Shown: piece by piece, positions 17,934-27,271 of the stretch
Layout of the letters: each line of letters begins with the position of its first letter
How positions within the stretch are numbered: position 1 is the first letter of the stretch
Assembly: GCA_020638995.1 (NCBI GenBank)
Contig: JACKHM010000001.1
Location: 248,001-312,000, forward strand
DNA length: 64,000 nt
Direction of reading: 5' to 3'
Source of the DNA: Planctomycetaceae bacterium
GTDB taxonomy: Bacteria > Planctomycetota > Planctomycetia > Pirellulales > Pirellulaceae
Program-made: the position numbers and the translations under genes
Notes under the pieces: model-generated
The model's database searches: none
Told to the model about the DNA's origin: nothing
Seen by the model: the letters and a program-made list of their open reading frames with translations, nothing else

Positions 17934-19606
17934 TCGTCCAGCGGCATTACTTGGTCATCGAGTGAGTAAAGCAAGACGGCAAAGACTCCGACTCTTCCAA
18001 ACTGTTGCTCGTCTTGGATGAACCCGCGGTGGATCTTCGGGTAGGACTCGTCTTGAAACTGCCTTTCAAGCGACTCCAAGACTCGCCGAGCACAGCGTTC
18101 TCGTATGGCAGTATCACCGTTTACGACAAACCACGCTCCACCTGACGTTTCGATTTGCCAGAGTTCAGGTGCCGAAAGACTTCCCGGTGCATGTGTCTTC
18201 AAGGGCCACACTTTGTCTTTCGGTCGGTCGATTCGATACATCGAAGTCAACGGCAGAACACAATAGTCACGTAGCAAATCGGTGGAGTTTTCAGAAAGTT
18301 GATCGGCTTCGAGTAATCCGCTCCGGACAAAAACCGGCGAGTCTAGCAACCAATCACTTTCATTGACGTACCGCACCGCATCGCGCCAATTCTCAGCACG
18401 GTCGCCAAACAAGCGTCCATCGTACCGAAACTGCTCAATCATCCCGCCGGAATAAATGGCGGAAGCGATCACCAAGCTGGCGACGAGACCTTGCAGCCTC
18501 GAATTCCCCCACACACCGATGCAGATGCCAGTGAACAGCACCGGAGCGAGAGCCACGCCGATTACATATCGCCCGAGGTACAGCGGAGCCACCTTGGTGA
18601 CTGTGAGCACCCACACACTCGCCAGCGGAACAACAAACCAAGCGAGCAGCAACAAAGTGGCCGTCACGCTCCGCCGTGACGAGCCTCTCTCATTCGACTC
18701 GTTTTTGAAAGCAACTTCCGAGCACGATTCGAGCGTTTCACACTCAGGCTCGTCACGGCGGAGCGTGACGGCCACTTTGAAGACACCAACGATCAGGCAC
18801 AAAGCTACTGGCACTACAACGTAACTGTCTAACGAAAGCCAATGTACGGGCAGCAACAGAGATGTATCGTTGACGAACGATGCCCATGTGCCTCGACGTA
18901 ATCCGATGTCAAACATATGAGCGATCGCCGGGACGATTAAGACAGCAATACCAAGGAGATCCACCGCCTGTTTCCGAAGTGGATAAGTGACAACAGAGCT
19001 TCCTTTATGACGGCAGGAAGCTTTCACCAACGAGAACAGAATCTCGCCGGCGAGAAGCAGAATTGCTGTATAGTGCAAGTAGAACATTCCCGCACTCGCG
19101 GCAACGAATCCCAGCCGCCACGACATCGAGTCGCGATTTTGCAACTTCCAGAATAGACACAACTGCGCGGCGGCCAACAGTTCAACACAGGCGTAGGGTC
19201 GAGCTTCAGTCGCATAGAATAGAAAGTTGTGATCCGTTGCTGCCAAGGCCGCACAAGTGAGGGCCGCTACACTTGATCGGCTAAACTCAAACGCCAGGCT
19301 GTATCCCAAAACAACCAGCCCAACACCGGCAACCAACGACGGCAGCCGCATCGCCCATTCACTCATTCCGAAGAGCGATGTCGCGGCCCAAGGCAGGTAG
19401 AAATATAGCGGACTCTGATTGCCAATCTGAGCACGTTCGACGATATGACTTGCGCCATCTAAAACCACCCAGGCCGAGTGCAGTTCGTCGAGCCACAATG
19501 ATTCGTTGATTTGCCACAAGCGCAAAAACGCGGCTATCGCAAGAATCGGCAGCAATACCCAATGGTCTCGCAACGATAAAGTGCGAGCGGCGGAAAGCTC
19601 ATCCAT
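17897..19606 (-). CDS. Polytopic GT39/ArnT-like glycosyltransferase
   Basis: The 569-residue membrane protein has about ten helices. After the first one it reads RLWQINESLWLDELHS, the acidic-residue loop of the PMT/ArnT group, which uses lipid-linked sugars as donors and acts outside the cytoplasmic membrane. The acceptor cannot be told from sequence. About two thirds of the way back from the C-terminus a hydrophilic loop between two helices is encoded by a 34-bp perfect inverted repeat and its spacer (18653-18779), which looks like an in-frame insertion. The gene starts 10 bases after the sulfatase stop, so it is probably the third gene of the metH operon. Its 3' end overlaps that of recG. 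Confidence 0.85.
   Translation of the reverse strand: MDELSAARTLSLRDHWVLLPILAIAAFLRLWQINESLWLDELHSAWVVLDGASHIVERAQIGNQSPLYFYLPWAATSLFGMSEWAMRLPSLVAGVGLVVLGYSLAFEFSRSSVAALTCAALAATDHNFLFYATEARPYACVELLAAAQLCLFWKLQNRDSMSWRLGFVAASAGMFYLHYTAILLLAGEILFSLVKASCRHKGSSVVTYPLRKQAVDLLGIAVLIVPAIAHMFDIGLRRGTWASFVNDTSLLLPVHWLSLDSYVVVPVALCLIVGVFKVAVTLRRDEPECETLESCSEVAFKNESNERGSSRRSVTATLLLLAWFVVPLASVWVLTVTKVAPLYLGRYVIGVALAPVLFTGICIGVWGNSRLQGLVASLVIASAIYSGGMIEQFRYDGRLFGDRAENWRDAVRYVNESDWLLDSPVFVRSGLLEADQLSENSTDLLRDYCVLPLTSMYRIDRPKDKVWPLKTHAPGSLSAPELWQIETSGGAWFVVNGDTAIRERCARRVLESLERQFQDESYPKIHRGFIQDEQQFGRVGVFAVLLYSLDDQVMPLDDQPTSPKSIAFP
18653..18779. repeat. REP-like element inside the glycosyltransferase gene
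   Basis: Two 34-base arms (18653-18686 and 18746-18779) are perfect reverse complements and enclose 59 bases. Each arm also folds on itself: cgtcacg, six bases, then cgtgacg. The core cgtcacggcggagcgtgacg recurs with small changes in the intergenic cluster at 59093-59230. In the glycosyltransferase frame the arms read KVAVTLRRDEP and SSRRSVTATL. Confidence 0.9.
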
Positions 19607-19616
19607 TGGATCACGC

Positions 19617-21113
19617 CTAACTCTGCGGCGGCACGGGCCAGTGCCGGCCGCGCTGGAGTGATAGCGTTCGGTCGGGCGGCCCCATATCGGAACTTGCTGG
19701 CATCCCGACCAATTGACCGGAACTCACCCAACCCAAGTCGTCACCATACAACTCGCCGATGAGTAACCTAGTCAATTGCTCACGGACGTCTGCGTGTTGC
19801 GAAGACTCGCTCAGGTCGATTCGTTCGTGAGGGTCCGCCTCAAGATCAAATAAATGCGTTCGATTCCCATACGCATAGTAGATCAACTTGTATCGTCCGG
19901 CATGAATCATCCGAGTCGCTTCCGCGCGTTCGCCATATTCGCCGTACAAGTGCTCGCGGCGTTGCTCGCCAACCATTGACAATCCGTCCATCGACTCGGG
20001 TCTGCCAATACCGGCCAAGTCCAACAAAGTTGGCATCACATCTTGCAAACCGACGAGCCGGTCGTCGGTCCGCCGATAGCCGACTCGCTCGTCTCGGTCA
20101 CATCCCACCAATAGCATTGGGATGTTCGCGGCGCCTTCGTAAAACAGTCGTTTCGCCCACATCCCGTGGTCACCGAGCATGTCACCGTGGTCGGCAGTAA
20201 ACAGAATGATCGTGTTTTCGAGAACACCTTCCTCGCGCAGCGTCCCGATGACGACTCGCAATTGGTGATCGATGTGTGTGCAGAGCGCAAAAAAGGCGCG
20301 GCGAGCAGCCTGAACGAACCTCGCGTCGTAGCGATCACTATCAATCAACCGATTGTTCATCCGCGCCGGCATTTCGTGAGGTGGGCACTTCCAAGTCCCC
20401 GAAATCGGCTCGCCGGGATCGATGTCGCGATACGTATCGAGATAACATTGCAACGGTGTTATGGGTGGATGCGGATGCGTGTAAGAGAGATACCAGAACC
20501 CAGGCCGCGTAGGATCACGACGCTGGATCATTCGAGCCATCTCGCGCGTCGTCCAATTGGTGACGTGATGCTCCTCGGCTAAATGCCAGGGTCTCGAAAC
20601 GTAGTCGTTATTACTCATACCGTGCAAGAACTGTTGTCCAACTAGCCCTTGCTCACCGAGATAAATCTCGTAGTCATCCGTCGGCCCATATTGAGGGCGC
20701 CCCTCTTCGCTCAAAATCACGTCGTCGAATCCCACACGAGCGCGAGGCGGATACACGTGAAGTTTGCCGACTGCGTATGTCTGATACCCGGCGTTACGAA
20801 ATGTCTCGGCGATCGTGGGAATATTCGGCATTCGCAGTTCGGTCTGAAAGCTGCGGTCGCCGTGCGTTCGCGGCGCGGTTCCAGTTAATAGCGAGCGTCT
20901 CGCTGGGATACAGACCGGACACTCCGAATAGGCATTCGTGAATCGCGTCCCGCTGCGTGCTAATTGGTCGAGAGTCGGCGTCTGTATCGCTGAATGACCT
21001 GCCACGCCCAGCAACGAAGCAGGCCAATGGTCTGTCGTGATCAGTAATACATTCGGCTGGTTGGTCGGGTTCACGGCACGTGGTGACTGTGCCTGGATGG
21101 GATCATGAATCAT
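19617..21113 (-). CDS. Type I sulfatase (formylglycine-dependent)
   Basis: The 498-residue protein has the N-terminal metal-binding NVLLITTDHWPAS, then the sulfatase signature CIPARRSLLTG with Cys68 as the residue converted to formylglycine. Further metal and substrate motifs are LYEGAANIPMLL-like text (RLFYEGAANIP) and FTADHGDMLGDHG. No signal peptide is visible, so it may act in the cytosol; many planctomycete sulfatases are exported. The substrate is unknown but is likely a sulfated polysaccharide. Its ATG overlaps the metH stop by four bases (ATGA), and the glycosyltransferase gene follows after 10 bases. A maturing enzyme (FGE or anSME) is not in the window. Confidence 0.92.
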   Translation of the reverse strand: MIHDPIQAQSPRAVNPTNQPNVLLITTDHWPASLLGVAGHSAIQTPTLDQLARSGTRFTNAYSECPVCIPARRSLLTGTAPRTHGDRSFQTELRMPNIPTIAETFRNAGYQTYAVGKLHVYPPRARVGFDDVILSEEGRPQYGPTDDYEIYLGEQGLVGQQFLHGMSNNDYVSRPWHLAEEHHVTNWTTREMARMIQRRDPTRPGFWYLSYTHPHPPITPLQCYLDTYRDIDPGEPISGTWKCPPHEMPARMNNRLIDSDRYDARFVQAARRAFFALCTHIDHQLRVVIGTLREEGVLENTIILFTADHGDMLGDHGMWAKRLFYEGAANIPMLLVGCDRDERVGYRRTDDRLVGLQDVMPTLLDLAGIGRPESMDGLSMVGEQRREHLYGEYGERAEATRMIHAGRYKLIYYAYGNRTHLFDLEADPHERIDLSESSQHADVREQLTRLLIGELYGDDLGWVSSGQLVGMPASSDMGPPDRTLSLQRGRHWPVPPQS

Positions 21114-24100
21114 GAGGGTTCATAACCAAGGTTCGGAGACAGCCAGCGTTCGATCTCGGCCAACGGCACGCCCTTTCGCTGTGCATAGCTCTCCGCCTGA
21201 TCCTTCGAAATACGATCGACCGCAAAGTAACGGGCGTCTGGGTGTGCAAAGTACATACCGCTGACGCTGGCCGCTGGCAACATGGCAAAATGCTCCGTCA
21301 ACGAAACGCCAGTCGCGGCTTCAGCGTCCAGCAACTCGAAGATCGTACGTTTCTCTGTGTGGTCGGGACAGGCGGGGTATCCCGGCGCAGGACGGATGCC
21401 TCGATACTTCTCGGCAATCATGTCTTCGTTGCTGAGCGATTCGTTTTGATCGTAGCCCCACTCCCGTCGAACCTTCTCGTGTAGCAATTCAGCAAACGCT
21501 TCGGCCAACCGGTCGGCAAGGGCCTTTACCATGATCGAGTTGTAATCATCGTGATCCGCGTCGTACTTAGCGCAAAGTTCACTTGCCCCAAGACCAGCGG
21601 TGACACAGAAAGCTCCGATGTAATCTTGTCGGCCGGAATCGACCGGTGCGATGTAGTCGGCCAAGCAACGGAAGTCACGTTGACCTTTGCGTTCCCACTG
21701 CTGCCGAAGCATGTGGATGCGCTTCAGTTCCTCGCTGCGCTGCTCATCTTTGAAAAGAACAATATCATCTCCTTCAGAAGCGGCCGGCCAGAATCCATAA
21801 ACAGCGTTGGCCGTCAGTAACTGGTTCTCGATGATGTCGTTCAGCAATGAAGTCGCGTTTTGGAACAACTCGCTGGCAGCCTCACCCACCGTCGGATCAT
21901 CCAAGATCTGTGGATACTTGCCCTTCAATTCCCAGGTCATAAAGAAAGGCGACCAATCAATGTACTTGGCGATTTCGGCCAGCGGATACTTCGCCAAGAC
22001 TCGCGTTCCTAAAAACGAAGGCTTATCGATCTCCACAGCCGCCCAATCACACTGGAATCGATTTTCGCATGCTTCAGCGTACGGCACCAACTTCGCCTGC
22101 CGCTTCTCATACGATTCGACAAGTTTCCGATGGAGTTTCGTATTCTCTGCGATAAACGCGTCGCGTCGTTCCTCGCTGAGGAGACTTTCGACGACGCCTA
22201 CGCAGCGAGAGGCATCCAGGACGTGGACGGTAGGCTGCGCGTACTGTGGCGCAATTCGGACTGCTGTATGCTTGGCACTTGTGGTTGCGCCGCCGACGAG
22301 CAAAGGAATTGAAAAGCCTTGCCGTTGCATCTCGCGGGCGTTGTGGACCATCTCGTCGAGGCTGGGCGTAATCAGCCCCGAGAGACCGATCAAATCGACC
22401 CCTTGTTCGACAGCCGTCTTCAGAATCTTCTCACATGACACCATTACACCAAGATCGATTACCTCGTAGTTATTACACCCCAGCACAACGCCAACGATGT
22501 TTTTGCCGATATCATGGACGTCCCCTTTGACCGTCGCCATCAGAATCTTGCCGCGGGCCGATTGGGCCTGAGTGCCAGCTTCGATTTTCTCTTGTTCCAT
22601 AAACGGCAACAGATAGGCCACGGCCCTCTTCATGACCCGGGCGGATTTGACAACTTGAGGCAAAAACATCTTTCCCGCGCCGAACAAGTCACCGACGACA
22701 GACATCCCGGCCATCAAAGGACCTTCGATGATTTGCAAGCAGCGATCATAGTGCTGGCGTGCCTCTTCGGTATCGGCCTCGATAAACTTGTCAATTCCCT
22801 TTACTAGAGCGTGCTTCAATCGTTCTTCAAACGGGGCTTCGCGCCAGCCGAGATCTTCTTCTTTGGACTTCTTGCCGCTCTTGCCTTTCAACCCCTCTGC
22901 AAAATCCACGAGGCGTTCCGTGGCGTCATCTCGCCGGTTCAGCAGAACATCCTCCACTCGCTCCAGCAGTTCTTTGTCAATCTCTTCGTAGACCTCCAGT
23001 TGTCCGGCATTGACAATCCCCATATCCATGCCAGCGTGAATCGCGTGGTACAAGAATGCGGAATGCATCGCTTCACGGACGACATCGTTGCCACGGAACG
23101 AGAACGAGATATTGCTCACACCACCCGAGACCTTCGCGCCCGGACACTCTCGCTTGATCAGCGCCGTGGCTTCAATGAAGTTCACGGCATAGTTGTCGTG
23201 TTCATCAATCCCGGTGGCGACCGTAAGAATATTGGGATCGAAGATGATGTCTTCGGGTGGAAATCCGATTTCGTTTGTCAGCAGGTCGAACGCCCGCTTG
23301 CAGATGCGGACCTTGTCATCCGTCTCGGTCGCCTGGCCCTTCTCATCGAACGCCATCACAACCGTGGCGGCACCGTAGCGACGAACCAGCCGTGCTCGAC
23401 GAAGGAACTCCTCCTCGCCATCTTTCAGACTGATCGAGTTGACGATCGCCTTCCCTTGAACGCACTTTAGCCCCGCCTCGATGATCTCCCACTTCGAGCT
23501 GTCGATCATGATGGGCACGCGACAAATATCGGGTTCCGCAGCAATCAAGTTCAGGAACCTCGTCATGGCTTGGACACCGTCGAGCAAATCGGCATCCATA
23601 TTGATGTCGATGATGCTGGCACCGCCGACTACCTGGTCGCGAGCGACGTCCAGCGCCTCGTCGTACTTGTCCTCGTTGATTAATCGCTCGAACCGCTTCG
23701 AGCCGGTAACATTCGTCCGCTCGCCGATCATGATGAAGTTCGTTTCGGGACGAAGCGTCAGCGCCTCCTGACCGCTCAACCGAGTGCGTCTTGCAATCAC
23801 CGGTCGCTGGCGTGGCTTTACGCCTTTCACCATCTTGGCAAAGGCTCGAATATGATCCGGCGTCGTGCCACAACAGCCGCCGAGCACGTTTAACCAACCG
23901 CTCTCCACAAACTCACGAAGCGTCTCCGCCATCATCTCGGGCGTCTGGTCGAATCCGCCCATTTCGTTCGGCAAGCCTGCATTGGGATGGCATGTGATAT
24001 AGACGGGAGCAATTCGAGACAGCTCTTCGACATAGGAACGCATCTTCTCGGGCCCCAAGGCACAGTTGATACCAACGCCCGTTAGATCGAAGTGAGATAC

Positions 24101-24820
24101 GGAGTTCCAGAAGGCTTCGATCGTTTGTCCCGATAGCGTCCGTCCCGCGTCGTCCGTGATGGTAACTGAGGCAATCACCGGCAATTTGACGCCGTAGTCG
24201 TCGAAGTATTTCGAAATCGCAAATAGACACGCCTTCAGGTTCAAAGTATCAAACGTCGTCTCGGGGAAAAGAATGTCTACGCCTCCTTCGACCAATGCCG
24301 CCACCTGCTGGTAGTAAGAGTCAACGTGTTGGTCAAAAGTCACCGCGCGGTAACCGGGGTCTTCGACTTTGGGTGACATTGACGTTGTCTTTGCGGTCGG
24401 TCCGATCGAACCGGCCACCAACCTCGGCTTGTCTGGAGTGAGTGCCGTAAATTCGTCTGCCGCTTGACGAGCGCAAGCACAAGCCGCCAAGTTTATTTCG
24501 CGGACCAATTCCGGAGGCAAATCGAACTCCTCCATTCCGATGGGGCTCGCGCCGAAAGTGTTCGTCTCGATGATGTCCGCCCCAGCCTCCAAGTACATCC
24601 GGTGGACTTCGATCAGCTTGTCGGGGTGCGTCAATGCAACAATATCGACGAAGTTCTTGAGATCCTTGTGATGGTTGGCAAAGCGCTCGCCGCGCATCGT
24701 GACTTCATCAATGCCCAGCGAAAAGATCATCGTTCCCATCGCACCATCGAGGATCAGGATCCGTTGGGCAAGGAGTTCTTCAAGCTGTTGGCGGGTATCC
24801 ACGGACGTTGCTAGCGACAT
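21110..24820 (-). CDS. metH: Cobalamin-dependent methionine synthase
   Basis: MetH methylates homocysteine with methyl-cobalamin and methyl-tetrahydrofolate. From the ATG at 24820 it has 1,236 residues, the usual full length. The homocysteine domain starts LILDGAMGTMIF and has zinc ligands in INCALGPEKM and GGCCGTTPDH (about 312-316). The pterin domain has NFIMIGERTNVTGSKRF. The cobalamin domain has DVHDIGKNIV with axial His at about 769, against 759 in E. coli. The SAM-binding reactivation domain closes the protein (RYFAVDRISKDQAE). An upstream in-frame ATG at 24937 would add 39 residues unlike MetH. Its stop overlaps the sulfatase start. Confidence 0.97.
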   Translation of the reverse strand: MSLATSVDTRQQLEELLAQRILILDGAMGTMIFSLGIDEVTMRGERFANHHKDLKNFVDIVALTHPDKLIEVHRMYLEAGADIIETNTFGASPIGMEEFDLPPELVREINLAACACARQAADEFTALTPDKPRLVAGSIGPTAKTTSMSPKVEDPGYRAVTFDQHVDSYYQQVAALVEGGVDILFPETTFDTLNLKACLFAISKYFDDYGVKLPVIASVTITDDAGRTLSGQTIEAFWNSVSHFDLTGVGINCALGPEKMRSYVEELSRIAPVYITCHPNAGLPNEMGGFDQTPEMMAETLREFVESGWLNVLGGCCGTTPDHIRAFAKMVKGVKPRQRPVIARRTRLSGQEALTLRPETNFIMIGERTNVTGSKRFERLINEDKYDEALDVARDQVVGGASIIDINMDADLLDGVQAMTRFLNLIAAEPDICRVPIMIDSSKWEIIEAGLKCVQGKAIVNSISLKDGEEEFLRRARLVRRYGAATVVMAFDEKGQATETDDKVRICKRAFDLLTNEIGFPPEDIIFDPNILTVATGIDEHDNYAVNFIEATALIKRECPGAKVSGGVSNISFSFRGNDVVREAMHSAFLYHAIHAGMDMGIVNAGQLEVYEEIDKELLERVEDVLLNRRDDATERLVDFAEGLKGKSGKKSKEEDLGWREAPFEERLKHALVKGIDKFIEADTEEARQHYDRCLQIIEGPLMAGMSVVGDLFGAGKMFLPQVVKSARVMKRAVAYLLPFMEQEKIEAGTQAQSARGKILMATVKGDVHDIGKNIVGVVLGCNNYEVIDLGVMVSCEKILKTAVEQGVDLIGLSGLITPSLDEMVHNAREMQRQGFSIPLLVGGATTSAKHTAVRIAPQYAQPTVHVLDASRCVGVVESLLSEERRDAFIAENTKLHRKLVESYEKRQAKLVPYAEACENRFQCDWAAVEIDKPSFLGTRVLAKYPLAEIAKYIDWSPFFMTWELKGKYPQILDDPTVGEAASELFQNATSLLNDIIENQLLTANAVYGFWPAASEGDDIVLFKDEQRSEELKRIHMLRQQWERKGQRDFRCLADYIAPVDSGRQDYIGAFCVTAGLGASELCAKYDADHDDYNSIMVKALADRLAEAFAELLHEKVRREWGYDQNESLSNEDMIAEKYRGIRPAPGYPACPDHTEKRTIFELLDAEAATGVSLTEHFAMLPAASVSGMYFAHPDARYFAVDRISKDQAESYAQRKGVPLAEIERWLSPNLGYEPS

Positions 24821-25112
24821 GATTTTCCTAAATCGAGGCGGCGGACGAAGAGCGACAAGCAACCAGGCAACTGGGCCAACTAGATGACCGCAGCATGCTG
24901 ACCGCCGAACGCTGCTGAAGGTTCTGGAATATCCCAAATAGCCAAATTTGCCGCAATATCGAAGCTCACCGCAGTCAACCGCCCAACGACGGCGAATGTC
25001 TCGGGCAATCTGGCTTATCTAACCGTTAAAGTTTACCTCAGACTAAAGATCACTACGACCGGTACCGATAAACGGAGGTACCACCAATATTACCGTTACA
25101 TGGGATCTTGCC
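24821..25112. other. Divergent region upstream of metH, no riboswitch seen
   Basis: These 292 bases separate metH from the divergent gene at 25113. I looked for the B12-box (GCCACTG) of a cobalamin riboswitch and for SAM-riboswitch cores on the metH strand and found none. An A/T-rich stretch at about 25010-25050 could hold the promoters. Confidence 0.35.
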
Positions 25113-26045
25113 ATGAGTACCGCTGCGCACGAACCGCGTCGTGTTGGCGCTCGCCGAGCTGAGCTTTCCGCCACCAGCAAAGTGACACCACGCCGCAATG
25201 CATCGGAAGTCCACGAGACGAATGGGATTCGATACGACAGCGATGAGGTACCGGTTCTCATTCGGCTGCCGAACTTGAGTTCCGTCAGCACGCATGAGCC
25301 CCACCGCACTGCAACGACACAGCAGAGCAAACATCGCATTGATCGTCCAAGCAAGGGCCATCAACGTGCATCACAGCCGGCGAGCCCGAAGGTTAGCAAG
25401 AAGCCGCTCCCACAAGAGACCGGTCGCAACAAGCTAGTCATTGCGGGCGTCGTGGGGGGAGTTTTGGTGCTGGCCTTGCTATTCCTCTTTAATGGCGGGA
25501 ACACCAACCAACCGGTCGAGCAAGATGGCTGGGGCAACGAGGATACAGATCTGTTAGTGGAACTGCCCGTCACATCGTCGCCGGATGAAACCGAAACCGC
25601 ACTTGCTCCGCCACCAGCGCTGCCAGAGTTCGAGTACAGAGCATCTGAAGCCACACCCACACAGTTTACCCGTGAAGAATCCGAGCAAGCCCAACTTGAG
25701 GTCCCCTACTTCGATGCACAACCGCAACTTCAGGTGAATCCAAATACTCAGGGTCTGCCCATCACGGGTTGGCCCTCGGACGAGACTATCGGAGCGTCAA
25801 TTGGCGCCGAGTCGAAACCGGCCGATCTATGGCCGGGTGAAGACCTGTCGCTTGAGCAAGGCGGAAGTCAGTACCCGCGGACAAACTCGCCTAGCGAAGA
25901 TGACTATCAATCGAGTATGTATCCGTCAGACACAGATACCTATCGAATGGGCAAGTTGGATACTGATCGTCTCCAGTCAGTTCAGGGCGATCGTAGCGGC
26001 ATCCTGGACGGTAATATCGCGATTCCCGACACCAAAAGCTTTTGA
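25113..26045 (+). CDS. Single-helix membrane protein paired with a CpsD-like P-loop protein
   Basis: The 310-residue protein has a basic, low-complexity N-terminal half (about 110 residues, many Arg, His, Ser), one membrane helix (NKLVIAGVVGGVLVLALLFL, starting near 108) and an acidic, Pro- and Gln-rich C-terminal half. The charge pattern predicts a cytosolic N-terminus and an outside C-terminus. I do not recognise the family. It overlaps the next gene by one base (TGATG), so the two are translationally coupled. This pairing of a membrane protein with a CpsD-like partner resembles the Wzz/Wzc arrangement in polysaccharide export, but there is no Wzz domain here. Confidence 0.75.
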   Translation: MSTAAHEPRRVGARRAELSATSKVTPRRNASEVHETNGIRYDSDEVPVLIRLPNLSSVSTHEPHRTATTQQSKHRIDRPSKGHQRASQPASPKVSKKPLPQETGRNKLVIAGVVGGVLVLALLFLFNGGNTNQPVEQDGWGNEDTDLLVELPVTSSPDETETALAPPPALPEFEYRASEATPTQFTREESEQAQLEVPYFDAQPQLQVNPNTQGLPITGWPSDETIGASIGAESKPADLWPGEDLSLEQGGSQYPRTNSPSEDDYQSSMYPSDTDTYRMGKLDTDRLQSVQGDRSGILDGNIAIPDTKSF

Positions 26046-27271
26046 TGAGCGAGCCAAAGATGAGCGCACGAGACAAGACGTTTATTGACGCCTATGGCCT
26101 TGAGCTAACTGACCAATTGGAAGACATCTACACTCAACCAGCACATCAGAAGGACGTTCCCGACCACGGACCGTCCCCAAAGACTGCGCCGGAGCATCAG
26201 CCGCGAACTTATCGTTTTGATGGCGTTGCGCAACGCCGCGCATTACGTGGTCCGCACTTCGATATGCGGCGCGTCGTGGCAAGAACGGATGACGAGACGA
26301 CCGCTTGGGACACGTTTGATATGGGTGTGATCGACGTGGGCGCCGCCTGGGCGACAGCATCCGCTGCCGCGAAACCAGACGCGGAGGAACTCGTTCCGAC
26401 CGTCCCAATCGAACTCGCAGAGCCACCCGCGGTGGAAGCTGAGGAGACAACAGCCGAACCATCTCCTGAGATTGCAACTCAGGTAGTTTCAGAACCCGAG
26501 TTGCCAGCCGCTCGCGAAGAAGTCGCTCCAGCACCCGAATCGGTTCCCGTCGCGGAGGCCACATCGCCAGACATCGCGTCTGCTTTCACAGGCGTTGAAT
26601 CCACCGAGCCTTTCGCGCCCGTGTGGGAAGTCGATCGATTTCAATGGCCCGCCGAGATTGAACAGCTATTCAAAGCACAAACCGAATACTTCGACTACGC
26701 CGGTAAGAAATTGGTTGCTGCGAGCCGCGAGGGATTGAATATTCTCGCAATCACATCGACTCGGCGCGGCGAAGGTAGTACGACGCTGGCGCTGTGTCTC
26801 GCCAGAGCAGCCGCGGGTGCCGGAGCAAAAGTCGGGCTACTCGACGGTAATCTGAACCGATCGGAACTGGGCGAGAAGCTTGGTGTGGACTTTGGTAATG
26901 GCTGGCAAGCTGCGGCGGCATTTGAACAACCGTTAGCTGAGGCTGCGATCACGGGACTGGAGGAAGGAATCACCTTATTCCCATCCGCTGCTGGCCCCGG
27001 ATCAGATGTCAAATCACTGGCTGATGAGCGAGTCGGCCAAGTATTTCGCACGGCTGCCTCAAGTTACGACCTGCTGATCGTCGATGCCGGCACGGCGGAC
27101 CTCGGGACGAATGTCGAAATGCTCGACGCAGCAATCGTGGCCCGCGACATCCGTCATACCACGGAAGAAGAGACCCTGGCCGTGGCCACCGCTCTTCGCA
27201 ACTGTGGGGTCAAAGCAGTCGGTATCGCCGAGAATTTCAGCAGTTTGAACAGCCAACGCGCCGCAGCCTAG
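26045..27271 (+). CDS. CpsD/MinD-like P-loop protein lacking the Walker A lysine
   Basis: The 408-residue protein has an acidic, Pro/Glu-rich N-terminal half and a C-terminal domain like those of bacterial tyrosine kinases and CpsD. This domain shows ILAITSTRRGEGSTTLALCL at about 233-252, a Walker A' (GLLDGNLNRSELG) and LLIVDAG. The usual GEGKST is GEGSTT here, so the position of the nucleotide-binding lysine is a serine. There is no C-terminal tyrosine cluster. I infer a regulatory or scaffolding role rather than a kinase. I chose the ATG at 26045 over a TTG at 26042. The stop shares CTAG with the stop of the convergent gene. The C-terminus is SQRAAA. Confidence 0.8.
   Translation: MSEPKMSARDKTFIDAYGLELTDQLEDIYTQPAHQKDVPDHGPSPKTAPEHQPRTYRFDGVAQRRALRGPHFDMRRVVARTDDETTAWDTFDMGVIDVGAAWATASAAAKPDAEELVPTVPIELAEPPAVEAEETTAEPSPEIATQVVSEPELPAAREEVAPAPESVPVAEATSPDIASAFTGVESTEPFAPVWEVDRFQWPAEIEQLFKAQTEYFDYAGKKLVAASREGLNILAITSTRRGEGSTTLALCLARAAAGAGAKVGLLDGNLNRSELGEKLGVDFGNGWQAAAAFEQPLAEAAITGLEEGITLFPSAAGPGSDVKSLADERVGQVFRTAASSYDLLIVDAGTADLGTNVEMLDAAIVARDIRHTTEEETLAVATALRNCGVKAVGIAENFSSLNSQRAAA

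Noticed and set aside
24821..25112. Cobalamin or SAM riboswitch upstream of metH
   Set aside because: No B12-box or SAM-riboswitch core was found on the metH strand.
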